Source: Hyperoodon ampullatus (taxonomy: Eukaryota; Chordata; Mammalia; Artiodactyla; Ziphiidae). From it: a stretch of DNA of 64,000 bases. Of the stretch, positions 1 to 10,280 are shown piece by piece; within the stretch, counting starts at the first letter, position 1; every line of letters begins with the position of its first letter. A program made the position numbers and the translations under genes. Below the pieces are notes generated by a model, which saw only the letters and a program-made list of their open reading frames with translations, was not told where the DNA came from and did no database searches. The stretch spans positions 175,224,242-175,288,241 of the forward strand of contig OX457059.1 of assembly GCA_949752795.1 (NCBI GenBank), read 5' to 3'.

Positions 1-69
1 TCTTTTGGTTGGAGCCTTTAATCCATTAACATTTAAGGTAATTATCGATATGTATGTTCCTATGATCAT
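1..69 (-). CDS. L1 ORF2, first 23 codons (truncated by window edge)
   Basis: The ATG at 69-67 overlaps the ORF1 stop as ATGA. The peptide contains YISIITLNVNGLKAP, the N-terminus of the L1 apurinic/apyrimidinic-type endonuclease domain. The frame is open to base 1, where the window ends. Whether the rest of ORF2 is intact cannot be said. Coupled ORF1-ORF2 spacing of this kind varies between mammalian L1 families. Confidence 0.7.
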   Translation of the reverse strand, partial: MIIGTYISIITLNVNGLKAPTKR

Positions 70-1058
70 TTTCTGAATTGTTTTGTGTTCATTTTTGTAG
101 GTCCTTTTCTTCTCTTGTGTTTCCCACTTAGAAACATTCCTTTAGCATTTGATGTAGAGCTGGTTTGGTGGTGCTGAATTCTCTTAGCTTTTGCTTGTCT
201 GTAAAGCTTTTGATTTCTCCATCGAATCTGAATGAGATCTTTGCCAGGTGCAGTAATCTTGGTTGTAGTTTCTTCCTTTTCATCACTTTATATATATTGT
301 GCCACTCCCTTCTGGCTTGTAGAGTTTCTGCTGAGAAACCAGCTGTTAATCTTATGGGAGTTCCCTTGTATGTTATTTGTCATTTTTCCCTTGTTGCTTT
401 TGATAACTTTTCTTTGTCTTTAATTTTTGTCAATTTGATTGCCATGTGTTTCGACATGTTTCTCCTTGGGTTTATCCTTCCTGGGACTCTCTGTGCTTCC
501 TGGACTTGGGAGGCTATTTCTTTTCCTATGTTAAGGAAGTTTTTGACTATAATCTCTTCAAATATTTTCTCGGGTCCTTCCTCTCTCTCTTCTCCTTCTG
601 GGACCCCTATAATGCGAATGTTGTTGTGTTTAATGTTGTCCCAGAGGTCTCTTAGTCTGTCTTCATTTCTTTTCATTCTTTATTTCTTTATTCTGTTCTG
701 CGGCAGTGGATTCCACCATTCTGTCTTCCAGGTCACTTATCCATTGTTCTGCCTCAGTTATTCTGCTATTGATTCCTTCCAGTGTATTTTTCATTTCAGT
801 TATTGTATTGTTCATCTCTGTTTGCTTGTTCTTTAATTCTTCTAGGTGTTTGTTCTTTAGTTCTTCTAGGTCTTTGTTAAACATTTCTTACATATTCTTG
901 ATCTTTGCCTCTATTCTTTTTCTGAGGTCCTGGATCATCTTCACTATCATTATTCTGAATTCTTTTTCTGGAAGCTTGCCTATCTCCACTTTATTTAATT
1001 GTTTTTCTGGAGTTTTGTCTTCTTCCTTCATCTGGTACATAGCCCTCTGTCTTTTCAT
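66..1058 (-). pseudogene. L1 ORF1 (RNA-binding chaperone), broken
   Basis: ORF1p is the trimeric coiled-coil RNA-binding protein that packages L1 RNA. The ATG is at 1058-1056. The N-terminal stretch is interrupted by an in-frame TAA at 890-888, 56 codons after the start. The reading frame resumes with a heptad-like coiled-coil segment (LEELKNK, ITEMKNTLEGI, AEQWISDLEDR) down to about 663. The frame then shifts near 663-676 into the RRM-type core with the family hallmarks DLWDNIK, IIGVPEGEE, NPRRN and IKLTKIKDKE. It shifts again near 380-385 before the C-terminal part (TYKGTPIRLTA, ARREWH, SFRFDGEIKSFTDKQ). A further break lies near 115-125, just before the terminal stop at 68-66. Order and spacing of domains are normal; at least one stop and two or three indels disable it. 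Confidence 0.88.
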
Positions 1059-1965
1059 TTTGTCTATCTTTCTGTGAATGTGGTTTTCGTTCCACAGGCT
1101 GCAGGATTGTAGTTCTTCTTGCTTCTGCTATCTTCCCTCTAGTGGATGAGCCTATCTAAGAGGCTCATGCAAGCTTCCTGATGGGAGGGACTGGTGGTGG
1201 GTAGAGTTGGGTGTTGCTCTAATGAGCAGAGCTCAGTAAAACTTTAATCAGCTTGTCTGCTGATGGGTGGGGCTGAGTTCCCTCCCTGTTGGTTGTTTGG
1301 CTGGAGGCAACCCAGTACTAGACGCTACATGGTCTTTGGTGGGGCTAATGGCAGACTCCAGGAGGGTTCATGCCAAGGAGTACTTCCCAGAACTTCTGCT
1401 GCCAGTGTCCTTGTCCCCATGGTGAGCCACAGCCACCCTCTGCCTCTGCAAGAGACCTTCCAACACTAGCAAGTAGGTCTGGTTCAGACTCCAGTTGGGT
1501 CACTGCTCCTTCCACCTGGGTCCTGATGTGCACACTAGTTTGTGTGTGCCCTCCAAGAGTGGAGTCTCTGTTTCCCCCAGTCCTGTTGAAGTCCTGCAAT
1601 CAAATCCCACTAGCATTCAAAGTCTGATTCTCTGGGAATTCCTCCTCCTGTTGCTGGACCTCCAGGTTGAGAAGCCTGAGGTGGGGCTCAGAACCTTCAC
1701 TCCAGGGGGTGGACTTCTGTGGTATAAGTGTTCTCCAGTTTGTGAGTCACCCACCCAGAGGTCATGGGATTTGATTTTATTGTAATTGCCCCCCTCCTAC
1801 CATCTCATTGTGGCTTCTCCTTTGCCTTTGGATGTGGGATATTTTTTTGGTGAGTTCACTGTTTTCCTGTCAATGATTGTTCAGCAGTTAGTTGTGATTC
1901 CAGTGCTCTTGCAAGTGGGAGTGAGTTCATGTCCTTCTACTCTGCCATGTTGAACCAATCTCTGG
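1059..1965 (-). promoter_or_regulatory. L1 5'UTR, internal promoter region
   Basis: About 900 bases of non-coding sequence precede the ORF1 ATG, and the 'atggcagagtagaagg' type motif marks the 5' terminus. In L1 elements this region carries the internal Pol II promoter (family knowledge). No activity can be judged from sequence. Open frames crossing this stretch on either strand are not recognisable proteins. Confidence 0.7.
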
Positions 1966-4457
1966 TGGTTCTTTTAATTATATTGTCCAGCACACAATCA
2001 AATTTTGTGAGAAATGTAAAGAGGCAAAAAATTGATATTAGTTAATAGAAAGATAACAGAAATTAGAAACTTATTTACAGATAATTCAGATTTGGAAGTT
2101 ATCAAACAAGAACTATAAATATAAGTTTAAAATAGGCAAAAAGATAAAATGGATCAAAGATAGGCAACTTCAATAGAGAATAAGAATCACACAGAAGACT
2201 CTAACTGGCATTCTACAAATGAAAAATATGAATTAAAGATTCCATCAGGAGGGTTTGCTAATCAACTGAATATAGTTGAAAACAGGGTTAAATAATTGAA
2301 ATACAGATTAATAAATAATACCTTAAGTGAAACCCAGAGAGAAGAATGAAAAGAACATAACAGACTATAAAGGACACATGGAACATGTTAAAAAAGCTAG
2401 CTGTCAAATAATCCCATCCCACAAGGAGAAAAGGATGGAATGGAGCTATACATGAGGATATAATGGTTGAGGTTTTTTTCAAAATGAAAGATATCAACAA
2501 ATAGATACAAGAAACTCCATAAACACAAATATAATAAAAAACCACACCTGGACACATTATAGCCAAACTGTTAAAAAACCAACTACAAAGAAAAAATCTA
2601 AAAATTAGCCAGAGGAAAAAATGGCTTGTACTTTCAAAGAGAAAAAAGTAAGACTGATGAATGACTTTTCATCAGAAGCTATGGAAGTCATAGGATAAGG
2701 GAATGCTATTTTTAAGCACTGAAAGAAAAGGAAAAATACTACTAACCTAGAAGTCCACACTCAACAAAATATTTTTTAAATGATGGAGGGAAAATAAAGA
2801 TGTGTTTGTAACTGAAAAAAATGTGTAAAATTTCTCTCCAACAGGTTTGCATTACAAGGCATAATAAGGCAAATTTTTTGCCTGAAGGAAATGGAAAGGA
2901 AGCCTGCAAATACATACAGCAATGTAAAGCGCCAGAAAAGAGAAATTTCAGAGTAAGTTTGAGAGTACCAATTGTTTAAAGCAATAACGAGGAAGACATC
3001 TTCCAGTATTCCTAACAAAAGCAGAAAGAAAATATAACACCAATGGCACAAAAAGCAAGAGTACATACAAGACAAAAAAAAAACTTTTGTAAGTTTCAGC
3101 AATTGCTCAGGAAGCAGTAAAAGTATTAATTCAAGGTATATTTTTATAAATCAATTATGCATATTTGAAACTATAGGGAAATGAGAAATATATAACTATA
3201 ATGCCAGTAGAGGAGGGGGGAAAAGAAGTAATAAAAATACTTGGTTAATCCAAAAATGAAAAGGAAGAATAAAAGAATAAAGGACAGATAGAATGAACAG
3301 AAAACAAATCATAGGATATTAAGCTAACCATCCAACCATGAGTGTAGTTAAGTTAAATGTTAATGGTCTAAACACTTTAATTATGACAAAGCTTGTCAGA
3401 CTTGTTTTTAAAAAAGAAAAATAATTTCAACTATATGCTCTTTATGAGAGGCATGCTTTAAACACAATGACATAGGTTGAAGTAAAAATATGGGGAACAA
3501 GCAAACATTAGCCAAAAGAAAGGCAGTGAGGTTATATTGATATAAGAAGAAAATATAATTTGAGGTGAACATTATTGTTAGTGGTAAAGAGAGACATATC
3601 ATAATAATAAATGAGACACATAACAGAAAGATATTAAAAACTTAAATTTGAATGCATAGCTTAAAATGTAAAAAGAATAGTATAGAAATAAATAGGCCAA
3701 TCTACAATCATACGTGGAGATTTTAAAGACAGCATTCTCAATAACTGATTGAAAAAGAGACCAAAAATATAGATTATAATCACACAACTAGACAATGACA
3801 GAATGGGCATATATCAAACATTCCACCAATTACTGCAGAATATATATTTTTTTAAAGTGCACATGGGACATTTGCTCTGACCAACCACATTCTGGCCATA
3901 AAGTAAGTCTAAGCTATTTCTAAAAATTAAATTCGCACTGAGTATGTTCTCTGCTTGGTGTGAGTAAACCAGGTATCAATAATAGAAACACATGGGTTAA
4001 AAAAGAAGTCACAATGGAAATTACAGTATGTTTTCAGTTGAGGGATAATTGAAATAAGATACATTGACACTTGTGAGATGCAGCTAAAGTTCTACATAAA
4101 AGGTGTATTTATAGTTTCAAATGCATATATTTAAAATAGGAAAAAATAAGAATCAATTATCTAAGCTTCTCTCTAATAAAACTAGGAAAAAGAAAACACT
4201 TGCAAATAAACTCTGAGAAAGTAATGGGAGAAGGCATATAATAAAATTAGTATTATGAATCAATCATACAACATACATGCAAAAAAGTCAAAAATTGGTT
4301 CTATGAAAATATTCATAAAATTAATAAAATTCTTTGAGATTGGACAAGAAAATAGAAATCACAAATTAGAAAGCTTGAAAAGAAAAAAAATGGTATGTTA
4401 CTATAGATCCTACAGGCTTTTAAAAGTTAGTTAAAAGATATTATGAAGAAATTTATG

Positions 4458-4772
4458 GGACTTACCTGGTGGCACAGTGGTTAAGAATCTGCCTGCCAAT
4501 GCACGGGACACAGCTTCGATCCTTGGTCGGGAAAGATCCCACATTCTGTGGAGCAACTAAGCCCATGTGCTGCAACTACTGAGCCCACATGCCGCAACTA
4601 CTGAAGCCCGTGTGCCTAGAGCCCATGCTCCACAACGAGAGAAGCCACCGCAATGAGAAGCCCACGCACCGCAACGAAGAGTAGCCCCCGCTCGCCGCAA
4701 CTAGAGAAAGCCCGCGTGCAGCAACAAAGACCCAGCGCAGCCAAAGGAAAAAACAAAAGTAAAAGAAAAAAA
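4458..4772 (+). mobile_element. CHR-type tRNA-derived SINE, long form
   Basis: The head matches the family ('cctggtggcacagtgg', with a decayed first position 'acttacc'). The tRNA part is followed by the long body with repeated 'caactactgagccca' units and 'gcaacgaagagtagccc', then an A-rich tail. The 12-base sequence aagaaatttatg occurs immediately on both sides (4446-4457 and 4773-4784): a perfect target-site duplication. It sits inside the old L1, so it is younger than that. This is the longest CHR copy here apart from the one at 47752-48132. Confidence 0.92.
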
Positions 4773-5537
4773 AAGAAATTTATGCCACTAACTGTGCAAT
4801 TTAGAAGAAGTAAACAGATCACTTAAAACCACCTACCAAAAACATGACACAGAAAATGCAAATAGATTTATATCTCTTAGTTATGTTAATTTAACAAAAT
4901 ACCTCCAGATCCAGATCCCTTCACTGGTAAATTCTTCCAAATAATCAAGACAGAAAGAATAATTACAGTATACAAACTCCTTCAGAGGACGTAGAAAAAG
5001 GAAACACTTGCAACTCATTTTATGAAACCAGGATAACACTAACACCAGAGGCTGACAAGATATTACAAGAAAGAAAACCACAAGACCAGTATCTCTCATG
5101 AACAAGTTATTAGCAAATCAAATCCAGCAAAGTATAAAGGACATAGTAAGTAGGGTTTCCTTAACAGCAACATTTGATAGTAACACATAATGATCAAGAG
5201 GTTTTATTCCAGAAATGCAAGATGCTTCACACTCAAGATCAATTAACTTAATTCACCATATTAACACACTAGAAAGAAAAAAAACATATTATTGTTTCAG
5301 TAGTAAAATAAAAGGCATCTGACAAAATTCTCCCAACTAAGTTCAGATGTTCACCCATCTGAACAACCAAGGATGTTCACGCCCACCATTTATTTTCCAC
5401 ACTATACTCTTCTTCAAACAACTATTAAAAACTATAAGTGAAGTTATTAAGTTTGTAGGACACAAGATCAATAAAAATCAGCTGTGTTTTCATATGTTAG
5501 CATCATATGAATTTTATTTTATTGAAAAATAAAATTT

Positions 5538-6515
5538 AGAAAAAATTTTATTGGAGTTGATTTACAATGTTATGTTAATTTCTGCTGTACAGCAAAATGA
5601 CTCAGTTATACGCATATATACATTCTTTTTTATATTCTTTTCCATATGGCTTATCCCAGGAGATTGGTTATAATTCCCTGTGCTATACAGTAGGACCTTG
5701 TTGTTTATCCATTCTATATATAATAGTTTGTATCTGCTAATCCCAAACTCCCACTCCATTGCCCCTCCCACCCTTGGCAACCACAAGTCTGTTCTCTACA
5801 TCTGTGAGTCTGTTTCTGTTTTGTAGATAAGTTCATTTATGCTACATTTTAGGTTCCACATATAAGTGATATCATATGGTATTTGTCTTTCTCTTTCTGG
5901 CTTATTTCACTTAGTATGATATTCTCTAGTTGCATCCATGTTGCTGCAAATGGCATTATTTTGTTCTTTTTTATGGCTGAGTAATATTCCATTGTATATG
6001 TGTACCACATCTTTATCTATTCATCTGTCAATGGACATTTAGGTTGCTTCCATGTCTTGGCTATTGTGGATAGTGCTGCTGTGAACAGTAGGGTGCATGT
6101 ATATTTTGAATTATGGTTTTCTCCGGATTTATGCCCAGTAGAGGGATTGCTGGGTCATATGGTATTTCTTTTTTTTTTTTTTTTTTTGTGGTACACGGGC
6201 CTCTCACTGTTGTGGCCTCTCCCGTTGCGGAGCACAGGCTCCAGACGTGCAGGCTCAGTGGCCATGTTCATGGGCCTAGCCACTCCGCGGCATGTGGGAT
6301 CTTCCTGGACCGGGGCACGAATCTGTGTCCCCTGCATCGGCAGGCGGACTCTCAACCATTGTACCACCAGGGAAGCCCTGGTATTTCTATTTTTAGTTTT
6401 TTAAGGAACCCCCGTACTGTTTTCCACAGTGGCTGCACCAATTTACATTCCCACCAACAGTGTAGGAGCATTCCCTTTTCTCCACACCCTCCCCAGCATT
6501 TGTTATTTGTAGACT
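5538..6515 (-). mobile_element. 5'-truncated L1 (ORF2 C-terminus and 3'UTR), inserted in the old L1
   Basis: The L1 3'UTR end is at the left ('ttggagttgatttacaatg' on the plus strand) and ORF2 C-terminal sequence at the right (minus-strand peptide [32 protein letters not shown] near 6400-6515). The 14-base sequence gaaaaataaaattt flanks it at 5524-5537 and 6516-6529. This is a perfect target-site duplication, and the host L1 ORF2 resumes after it. The insertion is truncated at its 5' end, as is common. A SINE interrupts it at 6170-6379. Confidence 0.93.
6170..6379 (-). mobile_element. CHR-type SINE, short body, nested in the L1 above
   Basis: Poly-T at 6169-6187 is the tail in this orientation, followed by 'cacgggcctctcac' and ending in 'accaccagggaagccc'. 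The 9-base sequence ggtatttct flanks it (6161-6169 and 6380-6388), and the L1 ORF2 and 3'UTR sequence resumes on the other side. This is the third level of nesting: SINE within L1 within old L1. Confidence 0.92.
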
Positions 6516-7278
6516 GAAAAATAAAATTTTTTAAATTTCCATTTACAATAGCATCAAAAAACACAAAATGCTAGGAATATGTTATGTTAATGTGCAAGAG
6601 TTCCACATGGAAAACTATAAACATTTCTGAGACAAATCAAGAAGATAAATAAATGGAGAGATACACTATGTTCTGTACTAGAAAATTCAACATAATTAAG
6701 ATGTCTATTCTCCCCATATATGCCTACCTTTTAAATACAACACTTTCAAAACTCCAGCAGGCTTTTTATTGTAGAAATTGTCAGGCTAATTAAAATTTTA
6801 CATTTAATAAAGCAAAAGACCTAGAACAGCCAAAGTGATGAAAAGGAATGAAGTTTGAGGACTGCACTACCTGACTTCAGGACTCACTAAAGCCTGCAGT
6901 AACCAGAAGAGTGTGGAGCTGGCCCAGAACCACAAAAGCCCAATGAAACAGAGGAGAGGACACAGACACAGACCCACATTTCCATGTACAATTGATTTTT
7001 AACAAAGACTAAAGCACTCTACCAGGGAAATAGAAGCCTTTGAACAACTGAAAATTCATACACAGACAAAACGAACCTCAGCCCAAACTCACATCACACA
7101 CAAAAATTAATTCAAGATGGAACATGGGTGTAAGTGTGAATGTGAAAGCCACACAAACTTCTGGAAGAAAGTATAGGAGAGCTTCCCAATCCGGGATGGA
7201 CCAAATCTCCTGAGACAGAGCACAGGAAGCAACAGTCATTAAAATTAATAATTAAATTTCATCAAAATTTAAATTTTC

Positions 7279-7819
7279 CATATACATGTGCTAGCATACG
7301 GTATTTGTTTCTCTCTTTCTGACTTACTTCACTCTGTATGACCGACTCTAGGCCCATCCACCTCACTACAAATAACTCAATTTCGTTTCTTCTTATGGCT
7401 GAGTAATATTCCATTGTATATATGTACCACATCTTCTTTATCCATTCAACTATTGATGGACATTCAGGTTGCTTCCACCTCCTGGCTATTGTAAATAGAG
7501 CTGCAATGAACATTGTGGTACATGACTCTTTTTGAATTATGGTTTTCTCAGGGTATAGGCCCAGTAGTGGTATTGCTGGGTCGTATGGTAGTTCTATTTT
7601 TAGTTTTTTAAGGAACCTGTATACTGTTTTCCATAGTGGCTGTATCAATTTACATTCCCACCAACAGTGCAAGAGGGTTCCCTTTTCTCCACACTCCCTC
7701 CAGCATTTATTGTTTGTAGATTTTTTGTTGATGGCCATTCTGACTGGTGTGAAGTGATACCACATTGTGGTTTTGATTTGCGTTTCTCTAATGATTAGTG
7801 ATGTTGAGCATCCTTGCAT
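7279..7819 (-). pseudogene. L1 ORF2 C-terminal fragment (inverted piece)
   Basis: About 180 codons remain open on the minus strand and correspond to the cysteine-rich C-terminal part of L1 ORF2p. The fragment has lost the endonuclease and reverse-transcriptase domains and its promoter, so it cannot make a functional protein. The absence of stops suggests a relatively recent insertion compared with the surrounding L1. Confidence 0.85.
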
Positions 7820-7955
7820 GGGTGGGAGGGAGACGCAAGAGGGAGGAGATATGGGAACATATGTATATGTATAGCTGATTCATTTTGTTATAAAGCAGAA
7901 ACTAACACACCATTGTAAAGCAATTATACTCCAATAAAGATGTTAAACATTTTAA
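7279..7955 (+). mobile_element. L1 with 5' inversion (twin-priming structure)
   Basis: From about 7279 to 7819 the sequence is L1 ORF2 C-terminus on the minus strand: peptide hallmarks are [45 protein letters not shown] and [13 protein letters not shown], ending near MLAHVYG. At 7820 the strand switches and the L1 3'UTR end runs forward ('gggagacgcaagaggg', 'actccaataaagatg') to about 7948. The inverted 5' piece followed by a direct 3' piece is the signature of twin priming. A decayed duplication can be proposed between about 7264-7278 and 7956-7972, both resembling 'aaaatttaaa...tttc', but it is imperfect. The old L1 ORF2 continues on both sides. Confidence 0.85.
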
Positions 7956-9130
7956 AAAATATTTAAACTTTCAGTTGAATAGTCAAACCATATTTTTGGA
8001 GGCAATATTCACAAAATATATATTTGGCAACGAATTTATATTTAGAATATATAAAGAATGAACTTCTTCTACAACATAATAATATAAACAAAGACCACAA
8101 TAAAAATAGGCAAACAGTTGTACATATATTTCACTGAAGAATATATGAAAGGATAACAAGCACATGATATAATTCTCAACATCATTACTCATCAAGAATA
8201 TGCCAATTCAAACCATAGCCAGTCACCCTTCAGAATGGCTGAAACTAAAATGACTGGCAATAATATCAAGTGTTCAAAGGGAACTGGCAGGAATGTAAAA
8301 TGATACAACCATTTTGGAAATGTCAGACCATAGCTCATGGAAATAACCATACAATGACCCTGTGACTCAGGAGTCCACTCTTAACTTTTCACCAAAGAAT
8401 AGTGACAGCACGTATTCACAAAAAGATGTGTTCAAGAATGTTCATAGTAGCTTCGTTCATAATATCAAGACATTGGAAATAGATTTGGTGTCCATTAACA
8501 GGAGAATGGGTAAACAAATTAATATATTCTACCAAGGAATACAACTCAGCAACAAATAAGAATTAACACTAATAAACACAACTACAGGAATAAATCTCAA
8601 AAACATTACCTCAAGTGAAAGCAGCCAAACACAAAGAGTACATGCTATATGATGCTACTTAAGTAAAGTTTTAGAACAATCTAAACTATTCTGTGGAGAA
8701 AATGTATCTGAACACTGTTACCGGGGGAAGGTGGGGGGAAGGGGTGGATATTGACTGAATAGAAGAGTGAGAGAGTTTTCTGTGCTGGTGACAGTATTCT
8801 GTCTCTTGATAGAGGTTTGCATTACACAGGTACACACATTTGTCAAAACTTATCAAGTGTACACTCAAAATGTGTGCATTTAATTCAAAATAAAACTAGA
8901 TGTACATAAATATTCAGCTCTACTTAGTGATATACACGCTGAGATGTTTAAGAATCAAGTATACTGATGTCAACTTACTTTAAAATACATAAAAATTTAC
9001 AATAAATAGGCTAGAGAGATGGATATACATGTGATAAACCAAATTTAGAAAAATAATCTAGGCAGTGAGTGTTCACTGCATAATTCTTTCCATTTTTTAA
9101 GTTTGAAAATTGTATAATAAAACATTAGGA

Positions 9131-9277
9131 ATATAAGCAAAAATTACATTAACAAAATAAAGGAAAAAATCATATAATCATGTCAATAGGTGCATAAAGA
9201 TAAAACTGAATACTAGTTCATGTTTCAAACCTTTAGCAAACTAGGAATAGAAGGCACTTTATTAATTAAAGAGTACC

Positions 9278-9323
<46 letters not shown>

Positions 9324-10085
9324 CAGCAGCTAACATCAAACTTAATGGTGAAATATTGAACACTTTCTCCCTGAGGTCAGGAACAGACAAGAATGTCTGC
9401 TTTTACCACTTCCATTAAAAATTGTTCTATGAGTCCTCTCCAGAACAATAAGACCAAGTTCAAATTTAAATAAAGAAATACATACATAAAAGGAAAGTTG
9501 GAAAGTAGCAAAATTGTCATTGTTCACATATATGTTTATGTACATAAAAATCTAAAATAGTCTACAAAATATTAGGAGTAAATAAATTTGCAAAGCCACT
9601 TGATACAAGGCTAATATATAAAATCAATTAATAATATTTCTATATATAACCAACAAAGTATTGATAATTGGAAAATAGTTTTTAAAATACCAATAAAATC
9701 AAAATATATGGCGTATGTGTAAAACGTATACATTTAAAATAACAAAAAATGCTGAGACACATTTAAAAAGACCAAAATAAGTGGAACAATATAACAAGTT
9801 CAAGGATTGAAAAACTAAAAAAAAAAAAAAAAAAAAAAAGTTAAGATGCTAATTTTCCCTAAGTTTCTCTATAGACTTAATGGGATTTCAATCAAAATAA
9901 CCCAACAAGTTTTTGTAGAAATTGACAAACTGATTTATTAATTTATGTGGAAATGCAAAGTGCCTAGAAAACCAAGACCATCTTAAAGCAGTGAACAGAG
10001 TTGGAGGTCTTAAACTACTTGATTTGGAGACTCACCATAAATCTACAATAGTTAACTGTGTAGTGTTGGTATAAAGATGGGAAAA
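9131..10085 (+). mobile_element. Old L1 ORF2 fragment (reverse-transcriptase region)
   Basis: The order of motifs follows L1 ORF2 on the plus strand. 'tgtcaataggtgcataaag' is at about 9180, then sequence interrupted by the CA repeat. 'aacatcaaacttaatggtg' is near 9333 and 'aggtcaggaacagacaag' near 9374. Thumb and C-terminal sequence continues to about 10085 ('tagttaactgtgtagtg'). A run of A bases at 9817-9839 has expanded inside it. Many stops are present. It is a second L1 copy, because this ORF2 portion was already passed in the copy ending near 8900-9130. Confidence 0.75.
9280..9321. repeat. (CA)n microsatellite
   Basis: About twenty uninterrupted CA units at 9281-9320, inside an old L1 fragment. 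A likely length-polymorphic marker. Confidence 0.98.
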
Positions 10086-10089
10086 CAGT

Positions 10090-10280
10090 CCAACAGAACA
10101 TTGGAGAGAGTGTAGAAACAAAGCCGTTCCTGATATTCCCTTATCATCCCACTAATCGTGTAGGCTCTGCAGTGATGTCGCCTGTCTCCTCCCTGATCCT
10201 GGTAGTCTGTGTCTTGCTCCCTTTTTCTTCCAATCAGTCTTGGTCCTTGCTCTTCCCACCAGTGACCCCCATGGGCCGAT
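10090..10280 (-). mobile_element. Short old L1 ORF2 fragment, minus strand
   Basis: The stretch 'ctctgcagtgatgtcgcc' followed by 'tgtgtcttgctccctttttctt' and 'caatcagtc' matches the minus strand of L1 ORF2. The same ORF2 region appears at 14625-14700. It is diverged and short. Confidence 0.55.

Larger units (their letters stand above)
1..1965 (-). mobile_element. L1 retrotransposon, 5' portion (5'UTR, ORF1, start of ORF2)
   Basis: Read on the minus strand, this is the front part of a LINE-1 of the cetartiodactyl type. The 5'UTR begins near 1965 with a motif close to 'ttcaacatggcagagtaga' and runs to an ATG at 1058-1056. ORF1 follows and ends at 68-66, and ORF2 starts in an ATGA overlap at 69-67. 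The element continues past the left edge, so its 3' end and target-site duplication cannot be seen. The preserved 5' end suggests that this copy was inserted full length or nearly so. It is not active as it stands because ORF1 is broken in several places. The 5' boundary is uncertain by about 20 bases. Confidence 0.9.
1966..9130 (+). mobile_element. Old L1 (L1M-type), one copy split by four later insertions
   Basis: A single ancient plus-strand L1 can be followed in order. ORF1-like sequence lies at about 2200-2800 and the ORF2 endonuclease start near 3352-3420 ('gttaatggtctaaac'). Endonuclease sequence continues at 3830-3905 ('tgcagaatatatattt', 'tctggccataaagtaag'). Reverse-transcriptase sequence lies at 4990-5270 ('tattccagaaatgcaag') and 5440-5523, with the ORF2 C-terminal half at 6530-7262 and 7960-8560. 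The 3'UTR continues to about 8900, with related 3' sequence to about 9130. Stops and indels are everywhere. Interruptions are the SINE at 4458-4772, the L1 at 5538-6515 (with its own SINE) and the inverted L1 at 7279-7955. The continuity of ORF2 across each gap is what identifies one copy. The left end is diffuse. Confidence 0.8.

Noticed and set aside
1263..1785. Frames of 68-96 codons on the plus strand
   Set aside because: They lie antisense in the L1 5'UTR and show no protein character.
6000..6564. Overlapping frames of 134 codons in the L1/SINE region
   Set aside because: They cross the SINE and L1 antisense strand; shadows of repeat sequence, not genes.
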